From assembly GCA_036346255.1 (NCBI GenBank), contig CM070640.1, positions 37,195,238-37,259,237 of the forward strand: 64,000 bases of DNA. The letters run 5' to 3'. The DNA is from Ampelocalamus luodianensis (Eukaryota; Streptophyta; Magnoliopsida; Poales; Poaceae). Numbering within the stretch: position 1 is the stretch's first letter; each line of letters starts with the position of its first letter. A program made the position numbers and the translations under genes. Positions 10,312-20,884 of this stretch are shown here, piece by piece. The notes under the pieces were generated by a model. It saw nothing but the letters and a program-made list of their open reading frames with translations, had not been told where the DNA came from and made no database searches.

Positions 10312-10750
10312 GATACGGTCACTTTTCAAACCGTATTTACAGTAATAACTGATTTCAATTCGTATTTGCAAAACTAGCGGTAGGCGCGCGGCACGGCCAG
10401 CCAGCTGCTGCTGGAGGAGTGACGCGTGGGCGTGGCGCGAGCCCGCCCGCCACGTCGGCCGTGGCGCAGCTCACCTCGCGCCGCCGCCACCTCGACTCGC
10501 GCGCCACCTCGCCGCCGCGCCACGTCGGCGACCCGGGCGCAGGCTGACCCTGCGCCCGACCCTAGGTTAGCCGGTTTAGGGTTGTTTAGGGTTAGTAATT
10601 AGGTTTGTTTAGGGTTAGGTTAGGTTTAGTAATTAGGTTAGGTTAATTAGATAGTTAGAGTATGAAATTTAAAAGAATTTTGAAATATAGTAGATGAGTT
10701 CTAAAAATTATGAAATTTTTTGTGTAGCCTGCTGACACCTTGTACTTGTT
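10312..10750. repeat. Left inverted end of the MULE
   Basis: Order from outside: GATACGGTC terminus, 'cgtatttgcaaaactagc', a GC-rich block (10380-10560), TTTAGGG/TTAGG motifs (10565-10650), then 'gaaattttttgtgtagcctgctgac'. The right end (23295-24085) shows the same order in reverse complement, though the GC block there is much longer. Confidence 0.7.
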
Positions 10751-10939
10751 TGTGTAAATTTTTCGTAATTTTATCCATTCAGAATTATTATCGCTACTTC
10801 GTATGAATTGCTATCCGTGTACTCGCTTGTTTCGGAGATTAAGGTTTCATAATTTCATGTGACTTAAAATGTATTTGAGATTTGCCGGACTTGGAATGTA
10901 TTTGAGATTTGCTGGACTGTTATGCGGAGAATTAAAAAA

Positions 10940-11160
10940 CCTCGTAGTGACCATCTTTTCCATCGTCCCTCTCTCTCTCTCCTCACATCCGTCGCCTCAT
11001 CCGTAAATTTCGCGCCAATGTTTACGAATTCCGGCGCCAACGCCGCGACTCCTTCTCCGCTCGACTATAAATACCGAACTCTAGCACTCGCTCTTCGCTC
11101 ATATCAATTGCGTTTCGATTCTCGTTCTTGCGCTCGTCGCTGAGAACTCAGAGAACGTAA
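10940..11160 (+). promoter_or_regulatory. Putative promoter/5' leader of MULE transposase
   Basis: A TATA-like 'gactataaatacc' at about 11062 is followed about 30 bp later by CT-rich leader sequence (ctcgctcttcgctc) and 'cgctcgtcgctgag'. This lies upstream of the repeat-filled intron-like stretch and the transposase ATG at 11738. Placement is by motif only. Confidence 0.4.
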
Positions 11161-11319
11161 CATAATTAATTTTATTGAGAGATTAACCGTTTTCCTTCTT
11201 CTCGTCGCTCGGCGTTGATTTATTACTTCCCCCGAAGGGCTAATTGATTACTTCCTCCGAAGGGCATGTAATTTGTGTTATGCTTTTGCCGTTTCTCAAT
11301 CAGCTAGTCGTAATGAGAT

Positions 11320-11680
11320 AATTTAGGGGTAATTAATTAGTTGTAATTAGTTAGTTGACTAGTAATAAATTAGTTTAGTGCTAATTAATTAGTCGTAATT
11401 AGTTTAGTAGTCATCATTACAGCGTATTAAGTAAGTGGAAATGAAGTACTGATATTTTTAGTGGTAATTAATCAGTCGTAATTAGTTAGTTTAGAGGTAA
11501 TTAATTAGTCGTAATTAGTTAGTTCACTAGTAATGAATTAGTTTAGTCGTAATTAGTTTAGTAGTCATCATTACAGTATAGTAAGTAAGTACAAATAAAA
11601 TACTGGTAATTTTGTAGTGGTAATTAATCAATCATAAGTAGTTAGTTTAGATGTAATTAATTAGTCATAATTATTTAGTG
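11320..11680. repeat. Two-copy tandem repeat of about 165 bp (TAATTAGT-rich)
   Basis: Two long copies (about 11329-11495 and 11496-11651) plus the start of a third contain 'gtaattaattagtcgtaatt', 'agtttagtagtcatcattac' and 'agtaagtaagt'. The stretch sits between the leader and the first transposase coding exon, probably in an intron of the MULE gene. Confidence 0.65.
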
Positions 11681-11737
11681 ATTGTTGTGGCTTTAGGTAT
11701 TTTCGAACATGCAAGATTTGTTGGTGTTTTACTGGCG

Positions 11738-12133
11738 ATGGGCTCAGATGCGGGCCGGACACGATGGGTTAGACCTATCGAAATGCCGCACAAGGTGGTC
11801 CGGCGGAGGGCTCCACACGATGAATATTCACGAGCCGCGGTCGCATCCGGAGGAGTTCGTCACGAGCCAACGACGAAGAAAGTTATGATCGAGGCGATCA
11901 CCTGCACGAATTATGTGTGGGAGCTCGTAAAGGTAAATGGAAGCATAGCATGGAGGCAGTACATGGAGATTGTCTCTCAGTCCGAGGCGGCCATTCACGG
12001 GAAGCCTATGGTGTACATAAATTTCGTACATAGGGCATCGGAAAACCCTGATGATGCCGAGGCCTCTACAAGCCGGCAAGCGCAGTCCGAGCCTGAAGAT
12101 GGCAGCACGGAATGTGCTGCCTCGGAGGGAAGT
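11738..12133 (+). pseudogene. MULE transposase, N-terminal part
   Basis: Open frame of 132 codons from the ATG at 11738. The composition and phrases such as MVYINFVHRASENPDDAEAS are typical of the N-terminal extension of grass MuDR-like transposases. The frame runs straight into the gypsy LTR at 12134. On the far side, after one copy of the GAAGT duplication, the same frame resumes at 19863, so the gypsy insertion is what breaks the gene here. I chose this ATG because the upstream codons look intronic (AT-rich, 'gctttag' acceptor-like). Confidence 0.7.
12129..12133. other. Target-site duplication GAAGT (left)
   Basis: Five bases before the left gypsy LTR, matched exactly by 19858-19862 after the right LTR. 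Confidence 0.9.
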
Positions 12134-13011
12134 TGATGGAGGCGGGGTTCCCGATCTTTCGATGAGATTGATAACTATCGATTTTGGTGGAGGTGACTCT
12201 CGCGATCCGACTACAACCGTACGACGACGCTTGCGCCTTAGCAATCGTTGAACCAACTCCGCGACGTTATTGACCGTGCTGGAAGCGCGATCAACCTGAC
12301 CACGAAGGCCTATTCCTGCATGCAATCGAAGAACACGCAAGAACAAGATAAAACGCAATCTGAAATTGCAAATATGGATGAAATATTTATAAATTGGGAT
12401 TCCGAAAACTGTCTTGACAGGTGGTCATCCGACACAACTGAAGAACAGAAGTTTGCACAGTGGCTAAACCTTAACTCAACGAAATCCAAGAAAACTAGAG
12501 GGGGTGCGGCCTCCTTAAATAGGGGATGAGGAGCCACACAACTAATAGAACTAGCGGGGTGGGATTAAACTCGCGGGTTACTGTTCACATGAACAGTAAC
12601 CGCACCCCAAGTGGCCCAATGGCAGATGGGCCAAGTTCAGTATGATTACAAAGCTCAGATTGGCCCAAACAATTGATATGACGTCTTCTTTTGATGATTG
12701 TGATCAGTCCAGAAGGAATTTGAAGATGAGGCCGGATCCGTTGGAAAGAGGACGAAATAAGCTTTCAATCAAGTACTTGTGGACCTTAAACGGACACCGT
12801 ATGAGAAAGTTATGCCTGTTTTAAGTTGATGCTGTCAGGCTGATTTTGGAGGCCGAACTGGATTCCAAAACAGGTCCAGCTCGAACTGTTTGCTTCTCTT
12901 GGACCAAAAGTGACATGATGCTTATAATTTAAGTGAAGCGTACGAGCTCTTATACTTAGAACATTAAACATAGCAAATATGGTTGTATCCATAGAGGTCA
13001 TGTCCTCATCA
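12134..13011 (-). repeat. Gypsy 3' LTR (878 bp)
   Basis: Nearly identical to 18991-19857. A small palindrome, 'gttactgttcacatgaacagtaac' around 12578-12601, is kept in both LTRs. Next to it inside the element is the purine tract (plus strand tcctccctttctt, 13012-13024). Confidence 0.9.
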
Positions 13012-13024
13012 TCCTCCCTTTCTT
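13012..13024 (-). other. Polypurine tract of the gypsy element
   Basis: AAGAAAGGGAGGA on the minus strand, immediately inside the 3' LTR; the plus-strand priming site expected for an LTR element. Confidence 0.7.
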
Positions 13025-13364
13025 GAAAACAAAGCCGTCCTCGGCTTTTGATAAGCTGAAAATAGGGTAACAAAGAAGCCAAAGTGTATGCATGATATAT
13101 GTATATGTCATCTGTTTTAACAGTTCTTCGTTGTTGCACCATTAATGTTAGAAGACAGCAACCATCATATATGTGAATGATCAAAACAAAAGTTCTCACA
13201 CAATAATTATTGCAACTAGTTTTGCAAATGTAAGTGAAGCGTTTATGCAATTCAAATATCTGAAGTTGTAAACTTGCGATGGTAGCATATATGGGCAAAT
13301 CTACAACTTTTGGAATCAAACAAAATTCACCCATATAATCATATGTCGACGAGCAATAGCAAAT

Positions 13365-14501
13365 TCATCTAGCAGATGGTGAAAAGATTTGTAAGTTCTT
13401 CCATAATTCAACATCTGCATTCAGATTGTCCTTACTAGATGGTGTCATAAAAGGTGAACACATAGGCATGGGATGAGCACTAAATTTTATTTGACTCTCA
13501 TATTGAACAAGATTCAACACACAAGAATTGTTGTTCGAAACAACATGCTTCAATTCATCGATGTGATCACAAGTTATGCATATTCGATATACAAGAAATT
13601 TATTGTCTACACCATAATCTCCAATCAAATTAAACTTATATCCAGGGGTGTAGGTGCTAAACAAGAATTTCGAACATGCAATTACAGAATTTTTTTTCAA
13701 GGCATGTGACAATTTCATAGGTGAATCCAACATAATATAACATAAAGAATCAGCAGGAGAAATTTTAGTCAAAACGTCTTTATGTCTAACCAATTCCACA
13801 TGATCATTGTATGCGATTAAATCATCACATGAATCATTTAAAACAGCAGGCAATTCAATTACTTCAGCATATGGTGCACTCAAGTTAACAGGTAAATCAA
13901 CAAGTTTATCACATGGTGCACTCAACTTAGCTGGCAAATCAATCAAATTATCACAGGATTCATGCAAATTCTTAATAATATCAGATTCTGTAGCTAGGAA
14001 ATGAATTTCTACCTTCTCAGCACTAGGTTCATCCACCTCATGTGATGCAGTGGTTTCTACTACAATCTGATTTTCCCTTTGCTCAATGATACTAGGCATG
14101 AAATCATGGTTATTGTTCTTAGATTGAGTGTTCAAATCAGTACCTTTTGTATTACCTTGTAGGCTCGACTCGGATGATGTAGGCGCTTCCATCTCCTCAT
14201 CTTCCTTCTCAACCAATGGAGTAGGTGATGCAATCAACTCATTCTCCTCTTCGGCATGGTTCTCAACTTCCTGCAAGTCATTAGTCACAGAAAAAAACAC
14301 AAACATAGGTTTGTTCTGATGTTTCCTATCATCATGTATTCTTAATTTCTCCTCAATCTGACTTTCAACCTTACAGACAAGTATAAACAAATGAGAGAGA
14401 GAATTATATTCTTTATGAACAAGAAGGTCCTGAATTCCCTGATTAAGCCCACTTAAGAATCTATTTTCTCGTAGCTTCAAAGATGTTCCTCTAAACCACA
14501 A
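13365..14501 (-). CDS. Gag C-terminal part fused to a repeat-bearing extension (378 aa)
   Basis: An intact 378-codon frame. The first 60 residues continue the gag domain of the fragment at 14518-14772 (RENRFLSGLNQGIQDLLV, KVESQIEEKL). The rest is acidic and of unknown function. It contains three to four 14-residue repeats (CDNLIDLPAKLSAP, CDKLVDLPVNLSAP and diverged copies) encoded near 13825-13975. It then has an ordered-looking C-terminal region with no aspartic protease motif. The lack of stops over more than 1.1 kb, in an otherwise decaying neighbourhood, suggests recent protein-level use. What the extension does is not known. Confidence 0.55.
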   Translation of the reverse strand: MWFRGTSLKLRENRFLSGLNQGIQDLLVHKEYNSLSHLFILVCKVESQIEEKLRIHDDRKHQNKPMFVFFSVTNDLQEVENHAEEENELIASPTPLVEKEDEEMEAPTSSESSLQGNTKGTDLNTQSKNNNHDFMPSIIEQRENQIVVETTASHEVDEPSAEKVEIHFLATESDIIKNLHESCDNLIDLPAKLSAPCDKLVDLPVNLSAPYAEVIELPAVLNDSCDDLIAYNDHVELVRHKDVLTKISPADSLCYIMLDSPMKLSHALKKNSVIACSKFLFSTYTPGYKFNLIGDYGVDNKFLVYRICITCDHIDELKHVVSNNNSCVLNLVQYESQIKFSAHPMPMCSPFMTPSSKDNLNADVELWKNLQIFSPSAR

Positions 14502-14517
14502 CGCAACAAACGAGTTT

Positions 14518-14900
14518 TCAATTCATGATAGTATTCCTTACGCTTCTACTACCTTGATTTACACGTTGCAATCTAGCTAGTAAATAATCAGCATGATATT
14601 TAGGAACGAATTCATCTCTCAAAAGTTTCTTTAATGCATTCCAAGTTTGAGGCACTCTTCCATGTCTATTTAAATACTTCCACCAAAGTATTGCATCCTC
14701 AACAAAAACACTAGTGGCGACTCTAATCTTTTGCCTATCGGACCAATCATAATATTCAAATTCTTTCTCCAATGCTATTTCCCACCAACATAGGCATCGG
14801 GATCAAAGTTACCAAAGAAAGGATGGAAATGCATACTTAAATTTACCTCGTTCGAAGCACGTGAGACGAGTCAATGGTGTTGTTGATCTCACGAAACTCC
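14518..14900 (-). pseudogene. Gypsy gag domain, N-terminal part
   Basis: The minus strand encodes a Retrotrans_gag-type core: EKEFEYYDWSDRQKIRVA, AILWWKYLNRHGRVP, then a W..LK..L..EF.P pattern. It is preceded in another frame by FHPFFGNFDPDAY, the usual start of this domain. Stops or small indels near 14515 and 14775 separate it from the downstream 378-codon frame and from its own N terminus. The family role is capsid assembly and RNA packaging. Confidence 0.7.
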
Positions 14901-16373
14901 CTACTATGTGATCTTGAACTGTCATAGTTAGTAGAAAACAAGCATATGTCCCTAGCAACTACTAGGATGTGATGGTTCAAAAGTCGCCACACTCAAGCTT
15001 TCTATCGAATTCTTACCAATTCTTACCAAGCAAACAGGGTGATCGGCAACCAGCAGATCAACGTATCTTCAAGATTGGATGGAGCGATTGCTAGGAGAAG
15101 TTCACACATGCGGTGTAGAAGAGGTGTAGTGGAAGGCTCAAGTATGGTAGCAAGGATTAGCAACAATCAATTCAGCAATCGCAAGTTGAATAAATGTTCA
15201 AAGTACTAGTCAATGTTGCTTGATCCTAGCCTAATCAAAGCTAGCTAATCAAAGCCTATCAAGAGAAGTGTATGCACACACACGCAAAGATTAATGTGAC
15301 TTGATGCAAGCAAATGAAATTCTCACACCAAGTGCTAGGAGAGACGCTAGCCAAGTACTCAAACCTCGTGTAGGGGCACAAGATTGTTCACACGATGTAG
15401 AGCACAAAGATACAATAACGTGCAATGTAAACAGCCCTCTAGATTGAGCAGAAACAATAGCTAGTCTCAAATGATGAAAAGAACAAAGTTTTATATAGCT
15501 TATATATGCTTGTTTGAAAGGTTTCGACGAGATCTACAACTTTGCAGTTGAGGCGAACTCCAAATTCGAAAGGAAGATAGAAGGAAATAGCAAAAATAGA
15601 ACCCAAAACTTATGACGTGAATTCAGGGCCCAAGATGGCCGATTTTGGGGCACCTGGAGGGCAACAAGTGGCTTAGGTAGAAAAGATGTGCCTCGTCATT
15701 AGCTTCAAACGAGCACAAGAACGTCCAAAACGGACGCGGTATGCAAAAGTTATGCCCGTTTCATCAAGGTGTCTCGAACGGAATCCTACTCGGACTCAAA
15801 ACCGCCTCGTGTTCAATCTTGAAATGACTATATCTTTTGATTCCATGGGCCAAACTTGCTGAATTTTTTTGGAAGCTTGTGGTGCATGCGTAGAAGGTCT
15901 CGACTAATTTTTATGCACTTTTTTTACCGCTGCTTTTGTTTTTTTATGGTTGCCTCTTTCTCCTTCTAGTATTTGACCGAATTTAGATTTGCCGCAAGTC
16001 GCAAATAACATCAATTCTCCCAAAAGATCACAGCAATCCTCTCTTTTTTGGATTAACAACAATACAAATTTTCTATTTTTGTGCGGATTAGAGGAGTTCG
16101 ACTCACTAATTTTCTGCTTTAGATGCAAAACTAAGAACCCTAAAAGAACGATCAAGCGACGCAAAGGAAACACGAGATGCAACTAGGCAAAGACTAACTA
16201 GACAATAACTAGAACTAGAAATCAGCAACTAGACACGACGATGCAACCAATGATTCAACAAGCAAAATACCGAAAAGAAAATTGCAATGGCTCAAAGGGG
16301 CTCGGTACAGATGATAGGTGCAATAATTTTTTTGGGCAATTTTCTGGACTCTAGGTATGAAAAACGAATCTAC
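14901..16373 (-). other. Untranslated leader of the gypsy element
   Basis: No coding region is supported. In minus-strand order this is between the primer-binding site (and the inserted copia element) and gag. Such long leaders are usual in non-autonomous gypsy elements. Confidence 0.5.
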
Positions 16374-16730
16374 TGTTAGTCGCTGGACTCTTGCTTGAGG
16401 TGATAGCAAGATCCTTACTCTCATGGAGAGGATGACACTTGGAGATGGGGCAATTTTTCTTGTATATTTCTCTTCACAATGCCATACGAACCTGAGGGGT
16501 TGGTGATACATATTTATAGGGCTAACCAGCCAAGCATATGCCAAGCATATGCTAGTCTAAGATGCTCTGTCCTAGATGTTGTGTCCTAGATGCTGTGTCC
16601 TAGATGCTCTGTCCTCTAAAGCTAGTCCTAAAGCTAGTCCAAGATGCTCTGTCCAAAAGATATGCTAACCGCCAGTCAAGGATGCTGTCCTTGAAGGGCG
16701 GCAAAAGCCAACACAGAGACTTATCCATCA
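16374..16730 (-). repeat. Copia copy 1, 3' LTR
   Basis: 357 bp. It contains a short-period repeat around 'agatgctctgtcctagatg' (16555-16620) whose copy number differs from the partner LTR, which explains most of the length difference. Confidence 0.85.
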
Positions 16731-16794
16731 ATCTCCCCCTAAGTCTTGTGTGTCTCCTTGAGGAATCTGAGCCATCCCGATCCTAGAGCAGAGC

Positions 16795-18460
16795 GTCGTC
16801 CTTGATTTCAACGCCGGAGGTGTCCCCAAACTTGACGGAGCCTCGGACGCTAGAGTCAAGCTCGGCGAAGAACTCCTGCCGCCCGGTCATGTGGTGCGTG
16901 TCGCCGGTGTCGAGGCACCACCGCCGGTCTTGCCGCGTGCGGAACTTTCGCCAAGAGGCGTGTGCTTTTGGCTCGTCAAGGTGGAGGAGAGCCGCGCCGG
17001 CAGCCGAGGTAGTTCGATGCTCGCTGAGCAATGAACAGAGCCGGATGCTCCTCCTCCTCCGCCTGCGCGACGTGGGCCTGGCCGCGTCGTGGCTGTCGAC
17101 AATCCTTGGCCCAGTGACCAGGCTTGCCGCAGCTTGTAGCAAGAGTCGCCTCGCGTCGCTCTTGTTTGCCGCGCGCCGCTCGGGCGCCCACGGCCATCAC
17201 CCTCGACGCCCCGCGCCCATGCTCGGCGTCTTTGCGCGCTTGCCGCGCTTATCACCCATGCGGCGCTGTCCGTGGAAGAAGGCCCCTTCTTCCTCGTCAC
17301 CTTGGCCGGCACCCCACTCTCCCGAGCGAGGAGGAGCTTCCGCCAATGGTGACGGGTCCCGAGAGATCGTGACTCATCATCGTTGACGACCTTGAGGCGA
17401 CGACGCCTCCTCGATCGACATCGTGGAGAGGTCCAGCCAGACCGGATCGACCGAGCCATCCGCTTGTACTTCTCGGGACGAGCGAAGAGCTTCTCGGCGC
17501 CTCTCTCTCGTTTGTAGGTGTCGCCGCCGAACTTTACCAACTTCGCAGCAGAGTGTTGAGACGAGAGCAAAGTCATTAACGCCTCACCGCTTGAAGGCCG
17601 TGGTCTCCCACTCCGCGCGGCGCTGCGCAGGGACTTGCGCGCGCGCGGCCGCCGATGCGTGCCGCAGCGATGGCGCCCCAAGCCTCCTTGGCGATCCGCT
17701 TGTTGGAGAGCGAATCGCATCTCGCGGATCGCAGGCGATGAGGGCATCCAGCGCCGCCGATCCCGGTCGTGGTCGACGCCGCCGCACGGGATCGCCTCCC
17801 ACATGTGCCGCACTGAGCTCACCTTCATCACCGCGCCCACTCGATGTAGTTGGCCTTGGTGAGGTAGGCCACCCACCGCCGGGCCGCCCCCGACAACACC
17901 GAACCCGTGGTAACCACGGTGCATCGTCCGGGAGAGAGCCACGCCGCTGCGGAAGGCCGCGCTCTATCGACCCGCTGCGCCGCCGTCGTGGCGCGCTCTT
18001 CCGTGGGCGCCACCGCCGAGCGTGCCTCCTCCGAGAGCGCCACCGCCGAGCGCGCCTCCAGAGCGCCACGCCGCGTCGCGCCTCCTCGAGCGCCATCAGC
18101 GCGACCGCGCCGCTCGATTGCCGCCAAGCTCGTGGGCGTCGCGCCGCCATCGCGCTTCGCCTCGCGCTTCCTCTCCAGCCGCTCAAGGTCCGCGTCGCTG
18201 CCATCATCGCGAGATGGAGCCGCTGCCGCTGCCGCGCAGACCTTGACTCTGCTGCGCCGCCGACGCGCCGACTGCCGCCGCCGCCGCTTCCACCTCCGCC
18301 ACGCTGCCGCCGCTCGCCGCCGCGCCTCGGACGCCTTTGCGCCGCAGCTGGCTCGCTCGCCGCTTCGCTGCGTTGCCGCGCGCGAAGCTTCGGCCGTCAC
18401 GACGCCGCGTGCTCGAGGCGATCGAAGCGCTAAGATCGCCTGCGGACATGGCGCTGCGGG
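16795..18460 (-). pseudogene. Copia gag (UBN2-type) plus protease start, frameshifted
   Basis: The minus strand encodes, in several frames, an alanine/arginine-rich N terminus, a UBN2-type gag core (KLVKFGGDTY, AEKLFARPEKYKRMA), a CCHC-like zinc knuckle region (SCYKLRQAWSLGQGL is its shifted reading) and a protease start (TGDTHHMTGRQEFFAELDSS). It then stops at EIKDDALL. Small deletions and frameshifts are frequent. In this family gag binds RNA and forms particles; this copy cannot make an intact protein. The protease is cut after its first third, as in the sister copies. Confidence 0.75.
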
Positions 18461-18605
18461 GGTGTTGCGTGGAGAGAGGGTCGCCGACGAGCCGCCGCCG
18501 CCTCCGAGAGGGGTGAGCGTGGGCGGCCGAGCTGCCGCCGCACGGCCGGGTCGCTGCGAGGCCGAGAAGGAGATGAGCAGAGATGCTCAAAGCACAGGAT
18601 AGTAT

Positions 18606-18620
18606 AGCTCTGATACCACT
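18606..18620 (-). other. Primer-binding site of copia copy 1
   Basis: Minus strand TGGTATCAGAGC directly after the 5' LTR, matching the 3' part of initiator methionine tRNA used by many plant copia elements. Confidence 0.8.
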
Positions 18621-18935
18621 TGTTAGTCGCTGGACTCTTGCTTGAGGTGATAGCAAGATCCTTACTCTCATGGAGAGGATGACACTTGGAGATGGGGCAA
18701 TTTTTCTTGTATATTTCTCTTCACAATGCCATACCAACCTGAGGGGTTGGGGATACATATTTATAGGGCTAACCAGCCAAGCATATGCCAAGCATATGCT
18801 AGTCTTAGATGCTCTGTCCTAGATGTTGTGTCCTAAAGCTAGTCCAAGATGCTCTGTCCAAAAGAGATGCTAACCGCCAGTCAAGGATGCTGTCCTTGAA
18901 GGGCGGCAAAAACCAACACAGAGACTTATCCATCA
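18621..18935 (-). repeat. Copia copy 1, 5' LTR
   Basis: 315 bp, closely similar to 16374-16730 and ending CATCA just before the TCTAC duplication. Confidence 0.85.
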
Positions 18936-18990
18936 TCTACTACTAGAAAACTGGAAAATCTCACCGATCAACTGAAGCTGTGATACCACC

Positions 18991-19857
18991 TGATGGAGGC
19001 GGGGTTCCCGATCTTTCGATGAGATTGATAACTATCGATTTTGGTGGAGGTGACTCTCGCGATCCGACTACAACCGTACGACGACGCTTGCGCCTTAGCA
19101 ATCGTTGAACCAACTCCGCGACGTTATTGACGAGGCCGGAAGCGCGATCAACTCGACCACGAAGGCCTATTCACGCATGCAATCAAGAACACGCAAGAAC
19201 AAGATAAAACGCAATCTGAAATTGCAAATATGGATGAAATATTTATAAATTGGGATTCCGAAATCGTCTTGACAGTGGTCATCCGACACAATCAAGAAAT
19301 GTGTTTGCAGTGGCTAAACCTTAACTCAACGAAATCCAAGAAAACTAGAGGGGGTGCGCCTCCTTAAATAGGGGATGAGGAGCCACACAACTAATAGAAC
19401 TAGTGGGGTGGATTAAACTCGCGGGTTACTGTTCATATGAACAGTAACCGCACTTAAAGTGGCCCAATGGCGATGGGCCAAGTTCAAGATGATTACAAAG
19501 CTCGATTGGCCCAAACAATTGATATGACGTCTTCTTTTGATGATTGTGATCAGTCCAGAAGGAATTTGAAGATGAGGCCGGATCCGTTGGAAAGAGGACG
19601 AAATAAGCTTTCAATCAAGTACTTGTGGACCTTAAACGGACACCGTATGAGAAAGTTATGCCTGTTTTAATTTGATGCTGTCATGCTGATTTTGGAGGCC
19701 GAACTGGATTCCAAAACAGGTCCAGCTCGAACTGTTTGCTTCTCTTGGACCAAAAGTGACATGGTGCTTATAATTTAAGTGAAGCGTACGAGCTCTTATA
19801 CTTATAACATTAAACATAGCAAATATGGTTGTATCCATAGAGGTCATGTCCTCATCA
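18991..19857 (-). repeat. Gypsy 5' LTR (867 bp)
   Basis: Partner of 12134-13011, with scattered small deletions relative to it. Followed on the minus strand by TGGTATCACAGC (plus 18978-18989). Confidence 0.9.
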
Positions 19858-19862
19858 GAAGT

Positions 19863-20880
19863 CCCTTGCCTAATTTTGTGCCAAACGAGGGGGCGGAAAC
19901 ATGGTGGTCGACCCGCATCGACTGCCACGAGTATCTACCGGACGAGCCTCTCGGGTTGGAGTCCGACGAGGACACCGACCCAAGCTCGGATGGTACCGAC
20001 GAGGACGCACACGAAGCCGGTGGTCCTTACGTGGCATCAAGACTTGATGATATCGCGGTGCGTTCGCTCGTACTAGCGCAAGAAGAAGGCTCCCAGTGGG
20101 GGTTTGAAGCCGACACCCTCTTAGTTGGGCAGCGCTTCCCTGACAAGGGGGTCGTTCAACAAGCTATAGCACGGTATGCCCTGTCCATCAGCCGTGTGTA
20201 CCGAGTGCACCGGTCCAACCCAGGAAAGTACGCAGTGAAGTGCGTAGTAGAAGGCTGCCCTGGCAAGGTTAGCGCTCGTCGAGCAAAGATCTTTGGCTCG
20301 ATCTTCACAGTCAAGGAGTTGATCGACCACGCTTGCGAAGCCAGGAGTCTGCGGCAAAGATCGAACGTGACTTCCGCATATGTTGCAAACCTCATCACGC
20401 ACCTAGTTGAGGCGACGTGTCTATCTCCCCAAGCCGTTGATTTCGAAGTCGCCAATAAGGTTGGCTATCCAGCTTAGCTACTGAAGGTCCGACGAGCCAA
20501 GCGTAAGGTTATCGAGACTATGTACGGGACATATGAAGAGGCGCACAACCTTGTGCCAAGATTGCTTCACCGATTGCGAATCAAACCCCGCACGTACATA
20601 AACAAGCTTGACCGTGAAGATGCCGCAAAGGCCCAACCGCTTCATACCGACCGGTGTTCGGGCTTTCGCCGTGCCATCGGGGCTTCAAGTTCGCTAGTCC
20701 CGTGCAACCATGGATGGCACTTTCTTACGGGAGGTACAAGGGCACCATCCTCACCGCGGTGGCGCCGATGCGAATGACCGGCTTCTCCGATGGCATTTGC
20801 CATTGTGGAGAGTGAGAACACATCCACCGGCCGTGGTTCTTGAAGAACGTGAAGAGGGCGGTGGTGGAGACCGCCCAACG
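19863..20880 (+). pseudogene. MULE transposase, MuDR and catalytic-domain part
   Basis: Continues the frame left at 12133. It has a Ser/Asp-rich acidic linker, then the MuDR N-terminal domain (VGQRFPDKGVVQQAIARYAL, YRVHRSNPGKYAVKCVVEGC). Next is the bridge to the MULE domain (GTYEEAHNLVPRLLHRLRI) and, in shifted frames, the first catalytic-region phrase (MDGTFL, YKGTILTAVA). A stop codon at 20475-20477 sits inside a conserved region and further frameshifts follow. The rest of the DDE catalytic domain and the zinc finger are missing, because the frame is lost where the oppositely oriented PMD gene begins. Confidence 0.8.
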
Positions 20881-20884
20881 CCGC

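Larger units (their letters stand above)
16374..18935 (-). mobile_element. Gag-only Ty1/copia element, copy 1
   Basis: LTRs at 16374-16730 and 18621-18935 run TGTTAGTCGC to TTATCCATCA and are flanked by a perfect TCTAC duplication (16369-16373, 18936-18940). On the minus strand the 5' LTR is at the right. It is followed by an exact primer-binding site TGGTATCAGAGC, then a degenerate gag gene, the start of a protease and a purine tract (TTAGGGGGAGAT). There is no room for integrase or reverse transcriptase. It is inserted inside the gypsy leader and shares its layout with the copies at 25462 and 31283. Confidence 0.85.
12134..19857 (-). mobile_element. Non-autonomous Ty3/gypsy element (gag-only), nested in MULE
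   Basis: Two LTRs (12134-13011, 878 bp; 18991-19857, 867 bp) begin TGATGGAGG and end CTCATCA, with a perfect 5-bp duplication GAAGT outside. On the minus strand the right LTR is 5'. It is followed by a primer-binding site TGGTATCACAGC (one mismatch to the usual initiator-Met type), and a purine tract AAGAAAGGGAGGA precedes the left (3') LTR. The only coding capacity is a gag-like protein with a long C-terminal extension; protease, reverse transcriptase, RNase H and integrase are absent. A copia element is inserted at 16374-18935. Confidence 0.85.

Noticed and set aside
17423..18602. Plus-strand ORFs of 230-336 codons across copia copy 1
   Set aside because: Shadows of the minus-strand gag; Arg/Ser/Pro composition and no domain.
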